A DNA stretch of 64,000 nt from contig SMMW01000033.1 in the NCBI GenBank assembly GCA_004794655.1, positions 3,631,501-3,695,500 of the forward strand, given 5' to 3'. Below are positions 44,587-56,960 of this stretch, one piece after another. Under the pieces are notes generated by a model, which was not told the DNA's origin, searched no databases, and saw only the letters and a program-made list of their open reading frames with translations. Numbering within the stretch: the stretch's first letter is position 1; the number at the start of each line of letters is the position of its first letter. The DNA comes from Marisa cornuarietis. Taxonomy: Eukaryota; Mollusca; Gastropoda; Architaenioglossa; Ampullariidae. The position numbers and the translations under genes were made by a program.

Positions 44587-45889
44587 CTGCAGCTCTGAGT
44601 AAGGAGCTCCACTGTCCAGACAAAACGAAGTCGACAGGTGTGTGAGCAGGTAGGTAGATTTCCAGGAAAAAATTGTACATGGCTTTACTTTCTTTTACAT
44701 TATTATCTTTAGATCTGTCAGTGTTCATGTGGGTCCCGCAATAAACTAAATAAATAAATCAATCAATTAATCAATAAATGAAGCAATCGAACACATTAAT
44801 CATTGTGTACTTAATTTTTTTTCATTTTTAAACAGTGTCACTTACTCGGCTTCCTCAGTATATAGTCTGGTCATTGTGCAAACTTCAAGAATGCAGTATG
44901 CCTCACTTCATCCGACCTTCACTTTCTGAAACAGTGGGGGATGTGCATTTTCATCCATTTGTTGATTTTTTTGTTTAGAGACAAGAACTTGTGAACACTT
45001 AGCTGAAAGCAAAACAAAAATTAACGTCTTTCCTCAGTTGACGAGTTGTGTAAAACCTTTAAGTCTTCGGAGCCTACATCCGGGCTACTGCATCACTGCG
45101 CCAAACAAATTTGCCCAAATCTTACAAAACATCCCTTAATTAATAACGGCTTGAGGTTGTAAAGTGCCCTGCTGGACGGAACATTTACTCGTTCATCCTT
45201 CTGTTTCTTGATAATCCCCAAATAAAAGAACTGTTCTGTTTTCTGCAAAATTCCTGAGTCGCGGACAACTGGAAAGTGGTTTGTCCTCCCACCCGTCAGG
45301 TCTGCTCTGGCGTTGACTGTGTTGATGTAGCTTAGTTAACAATATTTTAGGGGCAGAGTTATGACTGTTCGTATTTCTTTTTCGTACGTAGAAGTATTTC
45401 ATATTTTTTAGAGCACTGTCTGTACCGTTAGAAAAAAAGTTCATGTACTCATATGATCCTTGACGTTACAAAACATTCAGAATTGAAATAAATGCTTCCC
45501 ATAGAAAATACCACGAAATGTGTCAACAAATCCCAAAAGACTTTCCAGTATTACACAAATTTAAATGTCATAAGGAAGGTCAATGACACTCATGGTAATT
45601 AAGAAGCATTGGGTTCACGTGAAATAGCAATATTTCTCCTTTCTTGTATTCACCATGAAGCTTAAGATGACACTTATATTGTTTATTCTATTTAATGTTA
45701 ATATACTGCTATATATATATGCTATTACTTACTATTTATAAACTGGTACATGATATTGATTAAACAGATAAAAGATGCCTGTGAATCTTCAAATGACTAA
45801 TCCTTTGTGGAAATAAGAAAAAGGTATGTGTATATATCTGTGCATGCATCTGCGTGTATATGTGTATGTGTGTATCTCTTTGTGTATCC

Positions 45890-45890
<1 letters not shown>

Positions 45891-45958
<68 letters not shown>

Positions 45959-46036
45959 TTAGGGGAGAGAGAGAAACACACAGAGGGACGAACACACAGA
46001 CACATACATCACAATATTATTTTATATTAGTGTGGA

Positions 46037-46077
<41 letters not shown>

Positions 46078-46191
46078 TTAGGAGAGAGAGAGACACATAC
46101 ACAAACACACACACACACACAAACATACACACACACGGAGGGACGAACATACAGACACATACATCACAATATTATTTTATATTAGTGTGGA

Positions 46192-46262
<71 letters not shown>
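45891..46262. repeat. Duplicated GT-rich block
   Basis: A unit of about 160-170 bp (a (TG)n run, AAGAGATTAGG, GAGAGAGA, CAGACACATACATCACAATA and ATATTAGTGTGGATAGG) occurs twice in tandem, followed by a third (TG)n run. Confidence 0.85.
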
Positions 46263-46266
<4 letters not shown>

Positions 46267-46597
46267 GACAGACATTGCAAACCTAGTCATTCCTAATGCT
46301 CTAATATTGTGTTTCTCTAGATAAGAAATAAAACAAGATGATCTCAATTACACAATAACCCTCCACCTACTTATCCTCCAACCTGGTATTCGTGAAACTA
46401 ACTACTTCGACCAGTATCATATCACAAAAATCCCCCAAGAAAATTTAATAGAACTTCGGAAATATTTACCCACCGCCGTTGCGAGCTTTGCCAGCAATAA
46501 AACATGGCCGCAATCGATGAAATCTTCCTGGGTGATGTATTGGGAGCGATAACGTTTAACCTATAAAATCCCGCTGCCTGCAGCAAAAGTCTGCTAG

Positions 46598-46943
46598 TCT
46601 CTCACCCGACAAAATAGGATGACTTGTCTCTCATCCGACAAAATAGGATGACTTGTCTCTCATCCGACCAAAAAGGATGACGTCTCTCATCTGACAAAAT
46701 AGGATGACTTGTCTCTCATCCGACGAAATAGGATGACTCGTCTCTAACCCGACAAAATAGGATGACTTGTCTCTCACCCCACAAAATAGGATAACGTCTC
46801 TCACCCGACAAAATAGGATGACTTGTCTCTCACCCGACAAAATAGGATGAACTGTCTCTCACCTGACAAAATAGGATGAACTTTCTCTCTCCCGACAAAA
46901 TACGATGACTTGTCTCTCATCCGACGAAATAGGATGACGTCTC
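46598..46943. repeat. 29-bp minisatellite, about 12 copies
   Basis: The unit is TCTCTCACCCGACAAAATAG followed by GATGACTTG; some units lack two bases (GATGACG). Single-base variants are spread among copies. Minus-strand open frames across it are by-products of the repeat. Confidence 0.93.
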
Positions 46944-48046
46944 GTTTCCACAGCCGCGTCACGGATCGATTCCAGCGTTTCCCTCGCACTGATCTGATCC
47001 AGATTCTTTTTGAACAGGAACTTTTGTGCCTCTTCTCTTCGTCATGTTTGTTATCTAGAAAGCAATCAACGGCTTCCAACTGATTCTTGCCTGGCTTGTA
47101 TTTTTTCAAGCGTTAACCTCCAGCACCGTTAACTGTCCAAACCAGTCTTTCCACGGTGCGGGTCCCACGGCTTGTGTTTTGGGTCACGTGATTGTTTTTG
47201 TGCTGGGGCAGACGTTTCAGCCTGGAATAAAGGCTCATTGTCAGCGGCCGGGACGTGGCACTCGCACATCTGTTGTCCCAAAACAAAAGATAATGCCGAC
47301 CCCGTAGAAAACCTAGCGGTGAGAAGTTGCAGAAGCTCTGCGAGACTCGTGTGAGACTTACTAAGAAGCTGTGTGCTAGATGTGGTAAATGTTTATGCCT
47401 CCCAAAATAGCCTTCTCTGATTGGGGGAACAAAATGAGATTCATGCCTAGATATTAATTCCCGAAATATGAGCGAAAAACAGTGTTTCCTTGCCGAGGTA
47501 CACGTCTTTAAACTTCACGATTCTCACGCAGGTTTGGGAAAGAGAACAAAGAAATAACTTTCTTCAAACTCACAAACGTTTGCTTCTTGATTGGCCTACG
47601 ATTCTTTAATAAACTCGAAGTTCTAACTTTGGGTACGACCTTCAGTGACTTGTAGGTAAGCTTTAGGTAAAAGCAGTGTATGATTATTTTAACACTTAAC
47701 AAATCACAAGGCGATTTTGTGAGAAATTAATGACAGCTATGTTTTATGACCAACTGATGGCAAAGTTATGATTTGTTAACTTGCCGTGAACTCTGAACTT
47801 GTTCCCGTTTGGCTCGGGCTTGCCTTTACCCATCCAGCTATCGCCTTACAATAAGTTGTCCCCCCTGGCTTTAGTACTCCAGTTAAACTTGCTTAAGTCA
47901 GCGACAGATAATACACATGAAGACAACAACCAAACTAAGCAACACGTAGGAAAATCTCAAACTCCAACTTAACAAGCTGTCTCACGTGAATGACCAGACA
48001 GTGACAGTTAATGAGATCGAACGCTTATGCTCTTTCAGCCCCACCC

Positions 48047-48260
48047 ACTATAATAATAATAATAAATGAAGATTTGTATAGCGCATATTCACACCCATAG
48101 ACAGCATGCTCTTAGCGCTTAAAAACAAGGAAGAGACATGGATTACATGGATAGAACACGAAAAAAGACATCAAGTAACAGGAACAGAGAATATAGTGAT
48201 TCTGCAGAGAAAGATGGGGAGACAAGTAGCAAGAGCAGAAGGGGGGAGGGTAAGAATGAA
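48047..48260 (+). repeat. Dispersed AGCGC hairpin repeat, copy 3
   Basis: It is preceded by (AAT)n and TGAAGATTTGTATAGCGC. The core hairpin and the downstream blocks match 37366-37580 in order, and the core matches the shorter copy at about 5551-5640. Confidence 0.75.
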
Positions 48261-49275
48261 GAGCCAAAGCCAGGCTCTCCGCGCATTACAAACATAAAAA
48301 CACAAGACAGACAAAGTTCCTGTGGCTCTCTCTGTAAAGTTAATAGGAATACCAGCTCGTTCTTCTGCCGGATGACATTCATAGATCTAGATGTCAATGA
48401 GATAGATCTACACTCACTGGACTGGAGCAGAATAGAGCTATATCCAAACACATCGATCAAATCGTCAGGAGAAGATCCAGATGATCACAAAGTAGAAATT
48501 GCAGTAAAGTGTTGAAACGCAATGTTTGTCACTGATATTAAGGCTATCCCAGGGACGACTCGTAAGAATGAAGAAATTGTGATGGCATCAGCCAGAGGAT
48601 TAACGGTGATGAGAGAGAGAGTTGATATTAGCAGAGGAATGATTAAAAATCCACAGGCAAGTAAACAGTCAAACACAATATGCCGCTGACATAAGAAAAA
48701 AGTGTAGATCGGTATAATAGCCAATGTAAGCACATAAAATCCCAGAAGAAAACGAAAATGTGGAGAGCTAGTCCCATCAAGCCTGTTAGGCGAAGGGACA
48801 CCACTCTCTGAACATTAAACGGTCTGAATGAGCAAACATGCATTTACACACACATACGGAAGATATAACGGATTTGGGGGAGGTGGGACGCGGTGAGAAA
48901 TTTAGGAAAGCTGGTGGGATGATGGATTGTTCCAGAAAGTTGCCATATCAGTCTGTACAAAAACCTTATCCTTATGTTTAAGTAAGATATTGGAGAAGAG
49001 AGCGGAGAGAACACACTATCGTGACAAGGTTTGTATGATTCCGGGAAGGATATAGAGCCCCCTCTACGATGGAGTCCTTGCTAATCGATGTCTTCCAACG
49101 ACACATTGCTCAAAATCACAGGTGGACAATGGGACGGTAGTAATTAGTATCATCTGACACTGTGGATTGTATTCAGGTACAAAATCATCATCAGAATCGT
49201 GACAGCTATTCTTGTCTTAGAGCAACAGTTTTCAAGCATGTATTAAAGAGATGATCAAAAATAGTAAATCAGAAA

Positions 49276-49350
49276 GCGAAGAAGAAGAAGAAGAAGCGCA
49301 CACACACACACGCACGCACGCACGCACACACACACACATACACACACACA
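49276..49350. repeat. (GAA)n and (CA/CGCA)n compound microsatellite
   Basis: GAAGAAGAA is followed by CA, GCAC and CA runs. Confidence 0.95.
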
Positions 49351-49563
49351 GATAAATATACCCAACATGCAGATAACCACATGGAAATGTATTGTGTCAC
49401 TGAGTACTGCAGAAGATTGACATTTATTGCAGTATTCCACTTTGACATAATGTTACGTTCAACATTTGTTTTATCACAACATTCACGTGACACTGTCGGG
49501 CTCTGACCCCTTCAGAACCATTAAACTGTCTTAGAAACTTTGTTGTATTCGACTTCAATCCTT

Positions 49564-49564
<1 letters not shown>

Positions 49565-49651
<87 letters not shown>

Positions 49652-49652
49652 G
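49565..49652. repeat. (ATC)29 microsatellite
   Basis: Uninterrupted ATC units. Confidence 0.97.
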
Positions 49653-51640
49653 TGGGGGATGCATAGATGAGACCTCAGTGCGCTGAACACAAAAGACTAC
49701 AAACGAACGGACAGTCGAGCATACAAAAAACAAAGATCGGCACCAGCAGATGAAACCATGACAAAAAGTGCCACCGCCTAAATTTTACATAGTCGTTTGG
49801 TACTGGGCGGTCAGGTATCACAGTGATATATATATATACTTGTCATTACTTTACCAGGATCGAAGGTCCTGGGCTCGGATTTCGTTACAGAACACACATA
49901 CTTCTTTCAAGAAGTGACACCTGTTCAGAGGGCTTGCCGTCGGGACAGCTGCCTCCCACTTCATTCTGTTTCTTGCATCCTACCCTATTGCGAAATCCTC
50001 CCTTGTTCCTACAAATAAACTAAGCGGCCTGCTTGGTAGCACACGAACCACGCCACCAAGCAGGTCACCTAGTTTGTTTATTATTATGTATATACCCGAA
50101 TCTACTTTGAAAAATATTCGCTTACGTGTGATTTCATGTACCCCGCTTGTTTTGTGTTAACCTTATAAGCACTTCTATTAATTAACTCCCAAATGCTTGG
50201 AATACATGCTAAAAATTAATTATTTTTCTACTATTCTCAACATCTTTTTGGTGCCACCGTGGGATTTACGTGTACTAGTGGAACAAGAGGGTGTTGATGC
50301 TGCAGTCTGACTGTCGGGAATTGTGCAGTGAGATACAGCCTTGCCTCCAGTGTTCGTGATCTGGGTCGCTGGGTAATTAGCCATCGCCCATACAACAGCG
50401 ATCGATTTCAACAAGGCAAAGAGTAATTTCAGGTTAAATGTAATAAGTGCAGGACAGATTTACTGCCTGGTGTAGACAGATGGAAATCATGCTAGTGCTG
50501 GCTTCTGTACAACACTCAAGGCGAACAGGTCACACATCAAGACCACAGACGATGTGGCTGCTGGTTCGAGAAACGTTGTCTTGCCTGTGTGGTGGGTTCT
50601 CCGTTCTGTTTGTGTGGCTGCTAGTTCTAACCCTTAAAGTACTTGTGGGGTACATTTTTTTCCAATGGTTTGGCAAAGCTCATGGCAAGATACTATTTTC
50701 CACAAATCTGTTTTCGAGATGCACACTTACAAATATCATCATGCACAGGTCGAGGTCAACAACTCTGACGTCAGGATTGTACATGGATACGTGTGCGCTG
50801 TGAAGACCTCAGCCAATGGCAGAACTGATACAAACGTGACCTCACGATCTTTACCTCTTTCTGTGCATGGTGATCTTTGAAGGCTTCCTTCAACAACATA
50901 ATGATGATGATAATGATGATGCTAATTACCAGAAACAGAAATGTAGAAAAAGAGATCAATGATGTATTCGCAAAGCAAAACAGAAAAACTGAAAGCGGCG
51001 GTGCTAACATCGTACTTACGCACAGCACAAGCAAAACCTTTGCCTGTGTTACTGTCACCGTGTGTGGCGATTGATCCAAATGCCATTCCCGAAGACAGAC
51101 GTAGTATGCCTACACAGAAAACACAGCTCACATAGCTCACAGGAAGAATGTTTCTTGCTCTGAATGGCGGCAAAAACTGGTAGCTCTATATCAGAAGTGT
51201 TGTATCGCTTTCTGGGGCAAATCCGTGGATACGGACGTGATGTCGTCGACAAGATCACCCAAATCCCTAAGAGTAAGACCACCTGAGTCTTTCGGTTCTT
51301 GAGATGAAGGAAGGGAAGGGACAAACTCGTGACGTTAGAGGCAGGACGTGACTTGCCTCCCTGCACCCCCGAGATCTGTGTCCCGAGCAGCCGCCACAAA
51401 GAGGCAGCAGTGTTGTGTGCACCGCCACAAAGGGCCAGCGCGGTTGTTTTCGCGACTCGCCGAGACTTGGGGCTTTGGCCCGCTGTCCTCGCGGGCAACT
51501 CGATCGATGCTGATGCTCTGCTGTTGCAACAACGTCAGCATCAGCATCAACCAGCCTGAACTCGTCTCACGCCTCTCTCTCCCCCTCTCTTTCCCTCTAT
51601 TTCTTCGCCCTCTCTCTCTCTCACACACACACACACTCGG

Positions 51641-51806
51641 GCGGTCCTGTGGCTCGTGTCACCAATACAGTGAAGGTTGGCTGTCCTGGGTTCAACTCTC
51701 GTCTCGGGCACGCTGTTCTTTTTCTGCATGTGTCATCTGTTTACAGGGCTGACTGCCTTGCCGTGATATGACCTAAGTTGCTGGCTCAGCATAAAACACC
51801 AATTCC
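51641..51806 (+). repeat. tRNA-derived SINE, family 1, box A deleted
   Basis: It has the same body as 33664-33842 from GTCACCAATACAGTGAAGG onward, but about 12 bases of the box A region are missing. Confidence 0.8.
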
Positions 51807-53453
51807 CTCCCCACCTCTCTCTCACTCTTTCCTTCTCTCATTCGTTTCCTTTTTTCCCTCTCTCTCTCTTTCTCTTTTCTTTTTACTCTTTCAATTTCTT
51901 TCTTTCTTTTTCTATCTTCCCCTTTCTTTCACTCTCCCTCTGTCTCTTTTTCTTGTTTTCTTACTTTCCCACCTGTTTGAAAGTGTTGGCTCTTTTCTGC
52001 TGCCCAGCTCTCTGATGTTTAAAACTCTTGTGATCGCCCTTCTCCTCCTCGGTGACTCACTGTCTGTGTGCCTAGCAGTTGTGCTTCACGCACGTATCCA
52101 CGCATACACACACGTGCAGGTATATACGAACACACACACACACACACAAAGCCAGCAAGCAAGAAAATTTGAATGCATGTTTATATACATATATATTATA
52201 ATAAAATAAAGATGTAAATCTTTGTCTTTTGGGTTTGGTTTGGTCGAGTTTGGCTTGATTTCACAGCCTGTTAGAATCCAGAACCGCTGAAAACTGCAAT
52301 TAACAATTTTGGCATTCTATAAATGTAAATAATCACGTTCAAAGTTTTTGTAACAGTTAAGTTTGTGGTTTGGATAAAATAAATTTGTGTTGTCATGACT
52401 TGGAGGGACACAACCGACTATATGACATCCTAGATTTCACAGTGTGTGCCTTTAAGTTAAGAGGGAAAGGAAATCGGTTGTTGAGAAAAAAAAAAACGAC
52501 ACAGGCTCTTGACGTCCAAGGGGTTCGATTGGTGACCAACAGCTGTGCGGCGATCGACTAGCGACCTTTTTTTCACAGGGACATAAAAATCTCCATCCGA
52601 GCTGTGGTTGAGCAGAAAAGTGTGATGCACTGTGCAATAATACTGTCGCCACAACTGTTACTTTTTTTTTTAGAAAGTCTTCAATGGCTTTGTATCCGCC
52701 ATCATCTGCAAGCCTGAATAGACTGTAAATGAGCAATACTCCCAATGGTTTGAGCCACTCTCGCAATGACATGAGCAAGGTAACCTTATTGTAGCACCAG
52801 TTGTTCGTATTCATGCACAATAGGTAATTCATTGGGCTGGCGTCTGTAAGTACTTTCCCCGGAATTGTAAACTCCCCGTCTTTTTTCCTGCTGAATCAGG
52901 CTTATTTTAATATTCCATCAGTGCTTATATTTCGTTGTTCCCTTCAAAGCAAACCCTAATTCCAAAGGTAGCATTAAAGGGAAAACTGACAGTTCAGCCG
53001 TACTAATAATCCATGGCTGGACAGTGGATAAAAAGACGACCTGCCAGACAGAAACAGCGATGGTAGATAGACAAAAGGGCACACACAAAGGCAAAAGTCG
53101 AATAGACAGACGAATGGACGAGTACTGAAAAGACGAATGCAAGAGACCTTTACATGTTTTCCTCGTGCCGAGAGATCTGCACGTCTTTAGGATCGATTCC
53201 TGTACGTCTGTCCTCGCCCTACGTCATCAACTGTCTGCTGACATGGGTGTCCTGGCTTGTCAAACCTGCCTGCTGACTTCTCTAGTTAGATACTTGCATT
53301 GCTTCCATTACAGTCACATGGATATGAACCCTTTAGTTCAGAAATATAATTTATAAGCCAAAAGCAGTGTTTTTACACCAGTACGTTAAAGTGTTTCTAT
53401 GTGTTCGTGTGCATGTGCATGCGTTGGGATGTGTGCGTTAGTGGGTGTACCTT

Positions 53454-53456
<3 letters not shown>

Positions 53457-53501
<45 letters not shown>
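53457..53501. repeat. (TG)n microsatellite
   Basis: About 22 TG units. Confidence 0.97.
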
Positions 53502-53503
<2 letters not shown>

Positions 53504-53562
53504 TAAGTGTATGTGCATCTGTATATGTCTCTGTCTATCTTTGTCTGTCTCTCTCCGGCGAA

Positions 53563-53645
53563 CCGGTGCGCGCTGTTCTTTCTCTGCATGCAGCATCTGG
53601 CTGCTTTGCAAGGTTGCAGTTGCTGGCTCGGCGATAAACACCAAT
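53563..53645 (+). repeat. tRNA-derived SINE, family 1, 5' truncated
   Basis: It begins within GCGCGCTGTTCTTTCTCTGC and ends GGCGATAAACACCAATTTCC; the tRNA-like head is missing. Confidence 0.7.
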
Positions 53646-55109
53646 TTCCCCCCCCCTCTCTCTGAGTGAGTGAGTGAGTGAGTGTGTGTGTGTGTGCGTG
53701 TGTGATATATATATATATATATTGGTAACTGGGCAACTCTTACCTTTAGAAAAAGAAATGGATGCTAAGCTTGATATCGAGTGAGTCACTGAGTGATCAA
53801 TATAGATGTTGTTCTCTCAGAGCCGGTGCTAGGATACGTTGTCCTGTGGTTCCCCTCTCCGATAAACAAACATGTCTTAATAAGCTCCTTCTGAGCATTT
53901 GGAAAACAAAAGGAAAGACGAATGGTGGCAGGGATGGAAAAACCACTCCACTTTTGAAAAGTGTTTACTTTTTAACAAAGCTTACATTTAATCATGAGCA
54001 ATCATTTACACAATGACCTAACCTCATTTGTAGCTTAAAAATAAAAACAGGCCAACTCTGCGTCCGCCTTGTATTTAAAATTAATAGCAGACTTTATGCA
54101 GCTGTATTTTACATGAATCACGAGCCATCTACAAGACATCCTTACATCATTCTCGGCTTAAAAAAAAAACAACCCGACCTTCTCTGCATTCCACGCAGTG
54201 CACGGACTCTTACCACCTGCCTTGCTCACCTGGGTCCTCTTCGCTGTCTCTGTCTCCAAAATTGCTTTATAAACCGGGGGTTTCATGACTGACTATTTAT
54301 TTCAAATGCTATCCCTTCTTTTCAAACGGATCTGCCGACAGGAAAATTCCACATAAACATAAACAAGGTGGTGAGAAGGGCGCCGAGACAAGAGTTCGCG
54401 CCTGATATCAGGGAAGCAACTCCATCGACTTACTCCGCCCCCCTGAGCTGACCAGGGCGCCGGGGAAAGTTTCTGTCTTGTCACTAAGGGGGGGAACCAA
54501 AACTACGTTTCTGTTTTGATAATCATCAAAACAGTGCAGGTATGCATCATTTCTAAATTTCTTCTTGTTATCTCGTTTCACTTGTTTTACCCGATGAAAT
54601 GGCCGCCGTCACACAGTCCGTATACATACATACATACGAGCTCCGTGTGCATGTTGAACTGAGGTTAAACTCAGGGAGAGCTTGTCACAACCTACACACG
54701 ACGCCAGGATATTAGTATGCCGACGATTTAGGGGGGAGTGGCGGTGGAGAAGTTTATCTAAATTAACCTTCTGACTTATACTGTAGATGTACATTAAGCC
54801 GCAAACTGTTGAAGAAACAGCCAAACCTCAGGATTAGGAAGTGCAAGGGAATTTGTGAGTGGAAAACATTTTTTTCATCGGTTTATTCGGGATCACATGT
54901 CTTAGTGCGTTGTACAGACTCGAACTGTGAGAGAGAGAGGACGCCCCTCATAAGGTTGGCATGTTACGCCGAGCGTGACATTTACTAGTCGTGCATGTTA
55001 TATACTTTGTACGAGCTTTGTGTTGACAGCCTGGAGATATTTCATTCATCCTTCTCCACGTCTGCTTCCCCCTCCCTCTTTCTCCTTTCCTCCCTCTCTG
55101 TATCTCTCG

Positions 55110-55110
<1 letters not shown>

Positions 55111-55188
<78 letters not shown>
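55111..55188. repeat. (TG)39 microsatellite
   Basis: Uninterrupted TG run after a pyrimidine-rich stretch. Confidence 0.97.
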
Positions 55189-55192
<4 letters not shown>

Positions 55193-55722
55193 AAAAGACA
55201 AGAAGGCTCAGTGCTCATATAGGGACGAGGTCGCTTCGCTGTAAAGATAAGCTCATGTTTCACTTAACTTACTTCTCTTTACTGCCAAGCACGTGCATAT
55301 TATTATTGCTACAGAGACAAAAGTGATAACGCAAATATTATTTTCCTTATCTACCGTATCCGAGACTAACAATGGCACTCTTTACCACCTGTAAACAACA
55401 TGAAAGTTTCGACAAGGCATGATGCACATCGTACCTGTAGCACAATGTGTTTATTAGTTATGGGCATCCTGTAAACAAGCTTGACCTGTGAATCAGCAGT
55501 CTGCTGTGTCTGTGAACAGTTCTGAAAGTCATTTTTTTATCTAGAAGTATTTTCCACTGTCATTTTCTTTTTTTCAGTAATAGAATTAATCAAATTTTTA
55601 TGAAAATATTTTCGTTTTGTCAAGTAGCAGTAAATTTTACTGTAAGATTGGAACATTCTGGTAGGTAGGGACAGAATAATAATAATAAAGTCGCTGGCTG
55701 TCTCAAACTTTCCTGCTCTCTC

Positions 55723-55762
<40 letters not shown>

Positions 55763-56960
55763 GACATACACACATATGTGTATATATATATAGAGAGAGA
55801 GAGAGAGATTTAAACATGAACACGTTATAATTTACAAGCTATAATTTTAAAGACCAAAAGTATTGTTTTTAAGTTCTTTATCATCTTTGTAATGAATAGT
55901 GATTTCTAGTTCCGCTAGTTTGAATTTTCTGCCATCACTTGGTCAGTTAGTGTCTAAGACTTACTAAATAACCGTAATCATCTTGAAAATTAATGTGCAT
56001 TTAATTTTAGAGCGTAACCTTTAAGCTATTCGCAACTATTTTTTGTTTGTTTTGACCATCAAATAACGGTTCCTTGCTGTCAGTGTTGACCACATGCATC
56101 GGTGTAGGTTTATCGTTGTGTAATCAGAAGGGTGTCCTTTATTCAATCCTCACCTATCTCCCCGAAGTTTCTCGATCTTGGGCTTAGTTGATGGTACGGG
56201 GAACGTAAAATGTTAAGTGCGATATCTAAAGCGCTTGCCGACAGTCAAACACTGATAATAAAAGAGACTCTATAACGATAACAGCCTGATAGTCAGCAGA
56301 GTTCTTTCTGCCTTCAATGTTTTGTTGCTTGAACTAGAGAGAGGGTTGTTGATTTAAAGCGGGTCAATAAGTCTGTTCAGCCAACTTTACTGATAGATAA
56401 AACACACCCCAAGTTTATTTTTTTAAGACATAAGCGAAACTAATGCCGTGATTTGAGTAAGTTAAACACACACACACACACACAGAAAAAACCAACAACG
56501 CACGCATACATACATGGCCAAACGCTCGCACGCACGGCCGCACTCACGCACACACACACACACACGTCCCTCTGCTGGCTGTGATTGTGAAGGCGGTAAT
56601 CAAGGTGTATGATGGCCGTTTTGTTTTTAAATGCGAGAAGGTTTGCGTTTGATTTTATTTTTTAAAAAAAGTGTGTCCTTCATACGTGTGTGCGCTTAGT
56701 CAGGTTAGCTGACAGGTTGCTTCTGCTCTTCCGTGTCCGCTGTCATCCATCATGTGTCAGCTGCTCTGCTTGCAGCTCATTCAAGCTTCCTGTCTCATCC
56801 TGGCTCCCCGTCTTGCGACCTCAGAAAGGTCATCGTATTCAGCTTGGGGAAAAACAAACTAAAACGGCGTGGTGACGTCACGTGTGACAGTGCCAGAGAT
56901 CAGGGGTCACATTTTCCTGCCCCCCCCCCCCATCCCTTGAAGGATGACCAAACCGATGTG

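Larger units (their letters stand above)
44587..56960. other. Gene-poor stretch between the MFS and FYVE-ARM genes
   Basis: No gene is supported on either strand. It contains (TG)n blocks at 45891-45951, 46039-46071 and 46195-46262, a 29-bp minisatellite (46598-46943), the third hairpin repeat (48047-48260), (ATC)n at 49565-49652, CT-rich sequence at about 51560-51960, SINE copies at 51641 and 53563, and (TG)n at 53457-53501 and 55111-55188. The GC-rich block at about 51300-51560 could be regulatory, but nothing specific is seen. Confidence 0.5.

Noticed and set aside
46631..47109. Minus-strand frames with repeated ILFCRVRDKSS-like peptide
   Set aside because: By-product of the 29-bp minisatellite.
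50447..50803. 118-codon plus-strand frame with a hydrophobic stretch
   Set aside because: It lacks an ATG-based conserved start, homology or splice partners; likely chance.
51022..51109. Minus-strand segment with acceptor and GTAAGT-type donor, open in two frames
   Set aside because: It is short, no partner exon is found, and neither frame resembles a known family convincingly.
52452..52832. 126-codon minus-strand frame
   Set aside because: It runs through a sequence with tRNA-like blocks and a poly-A/T run; it appears to be a retroposed repeat rather than a gene.
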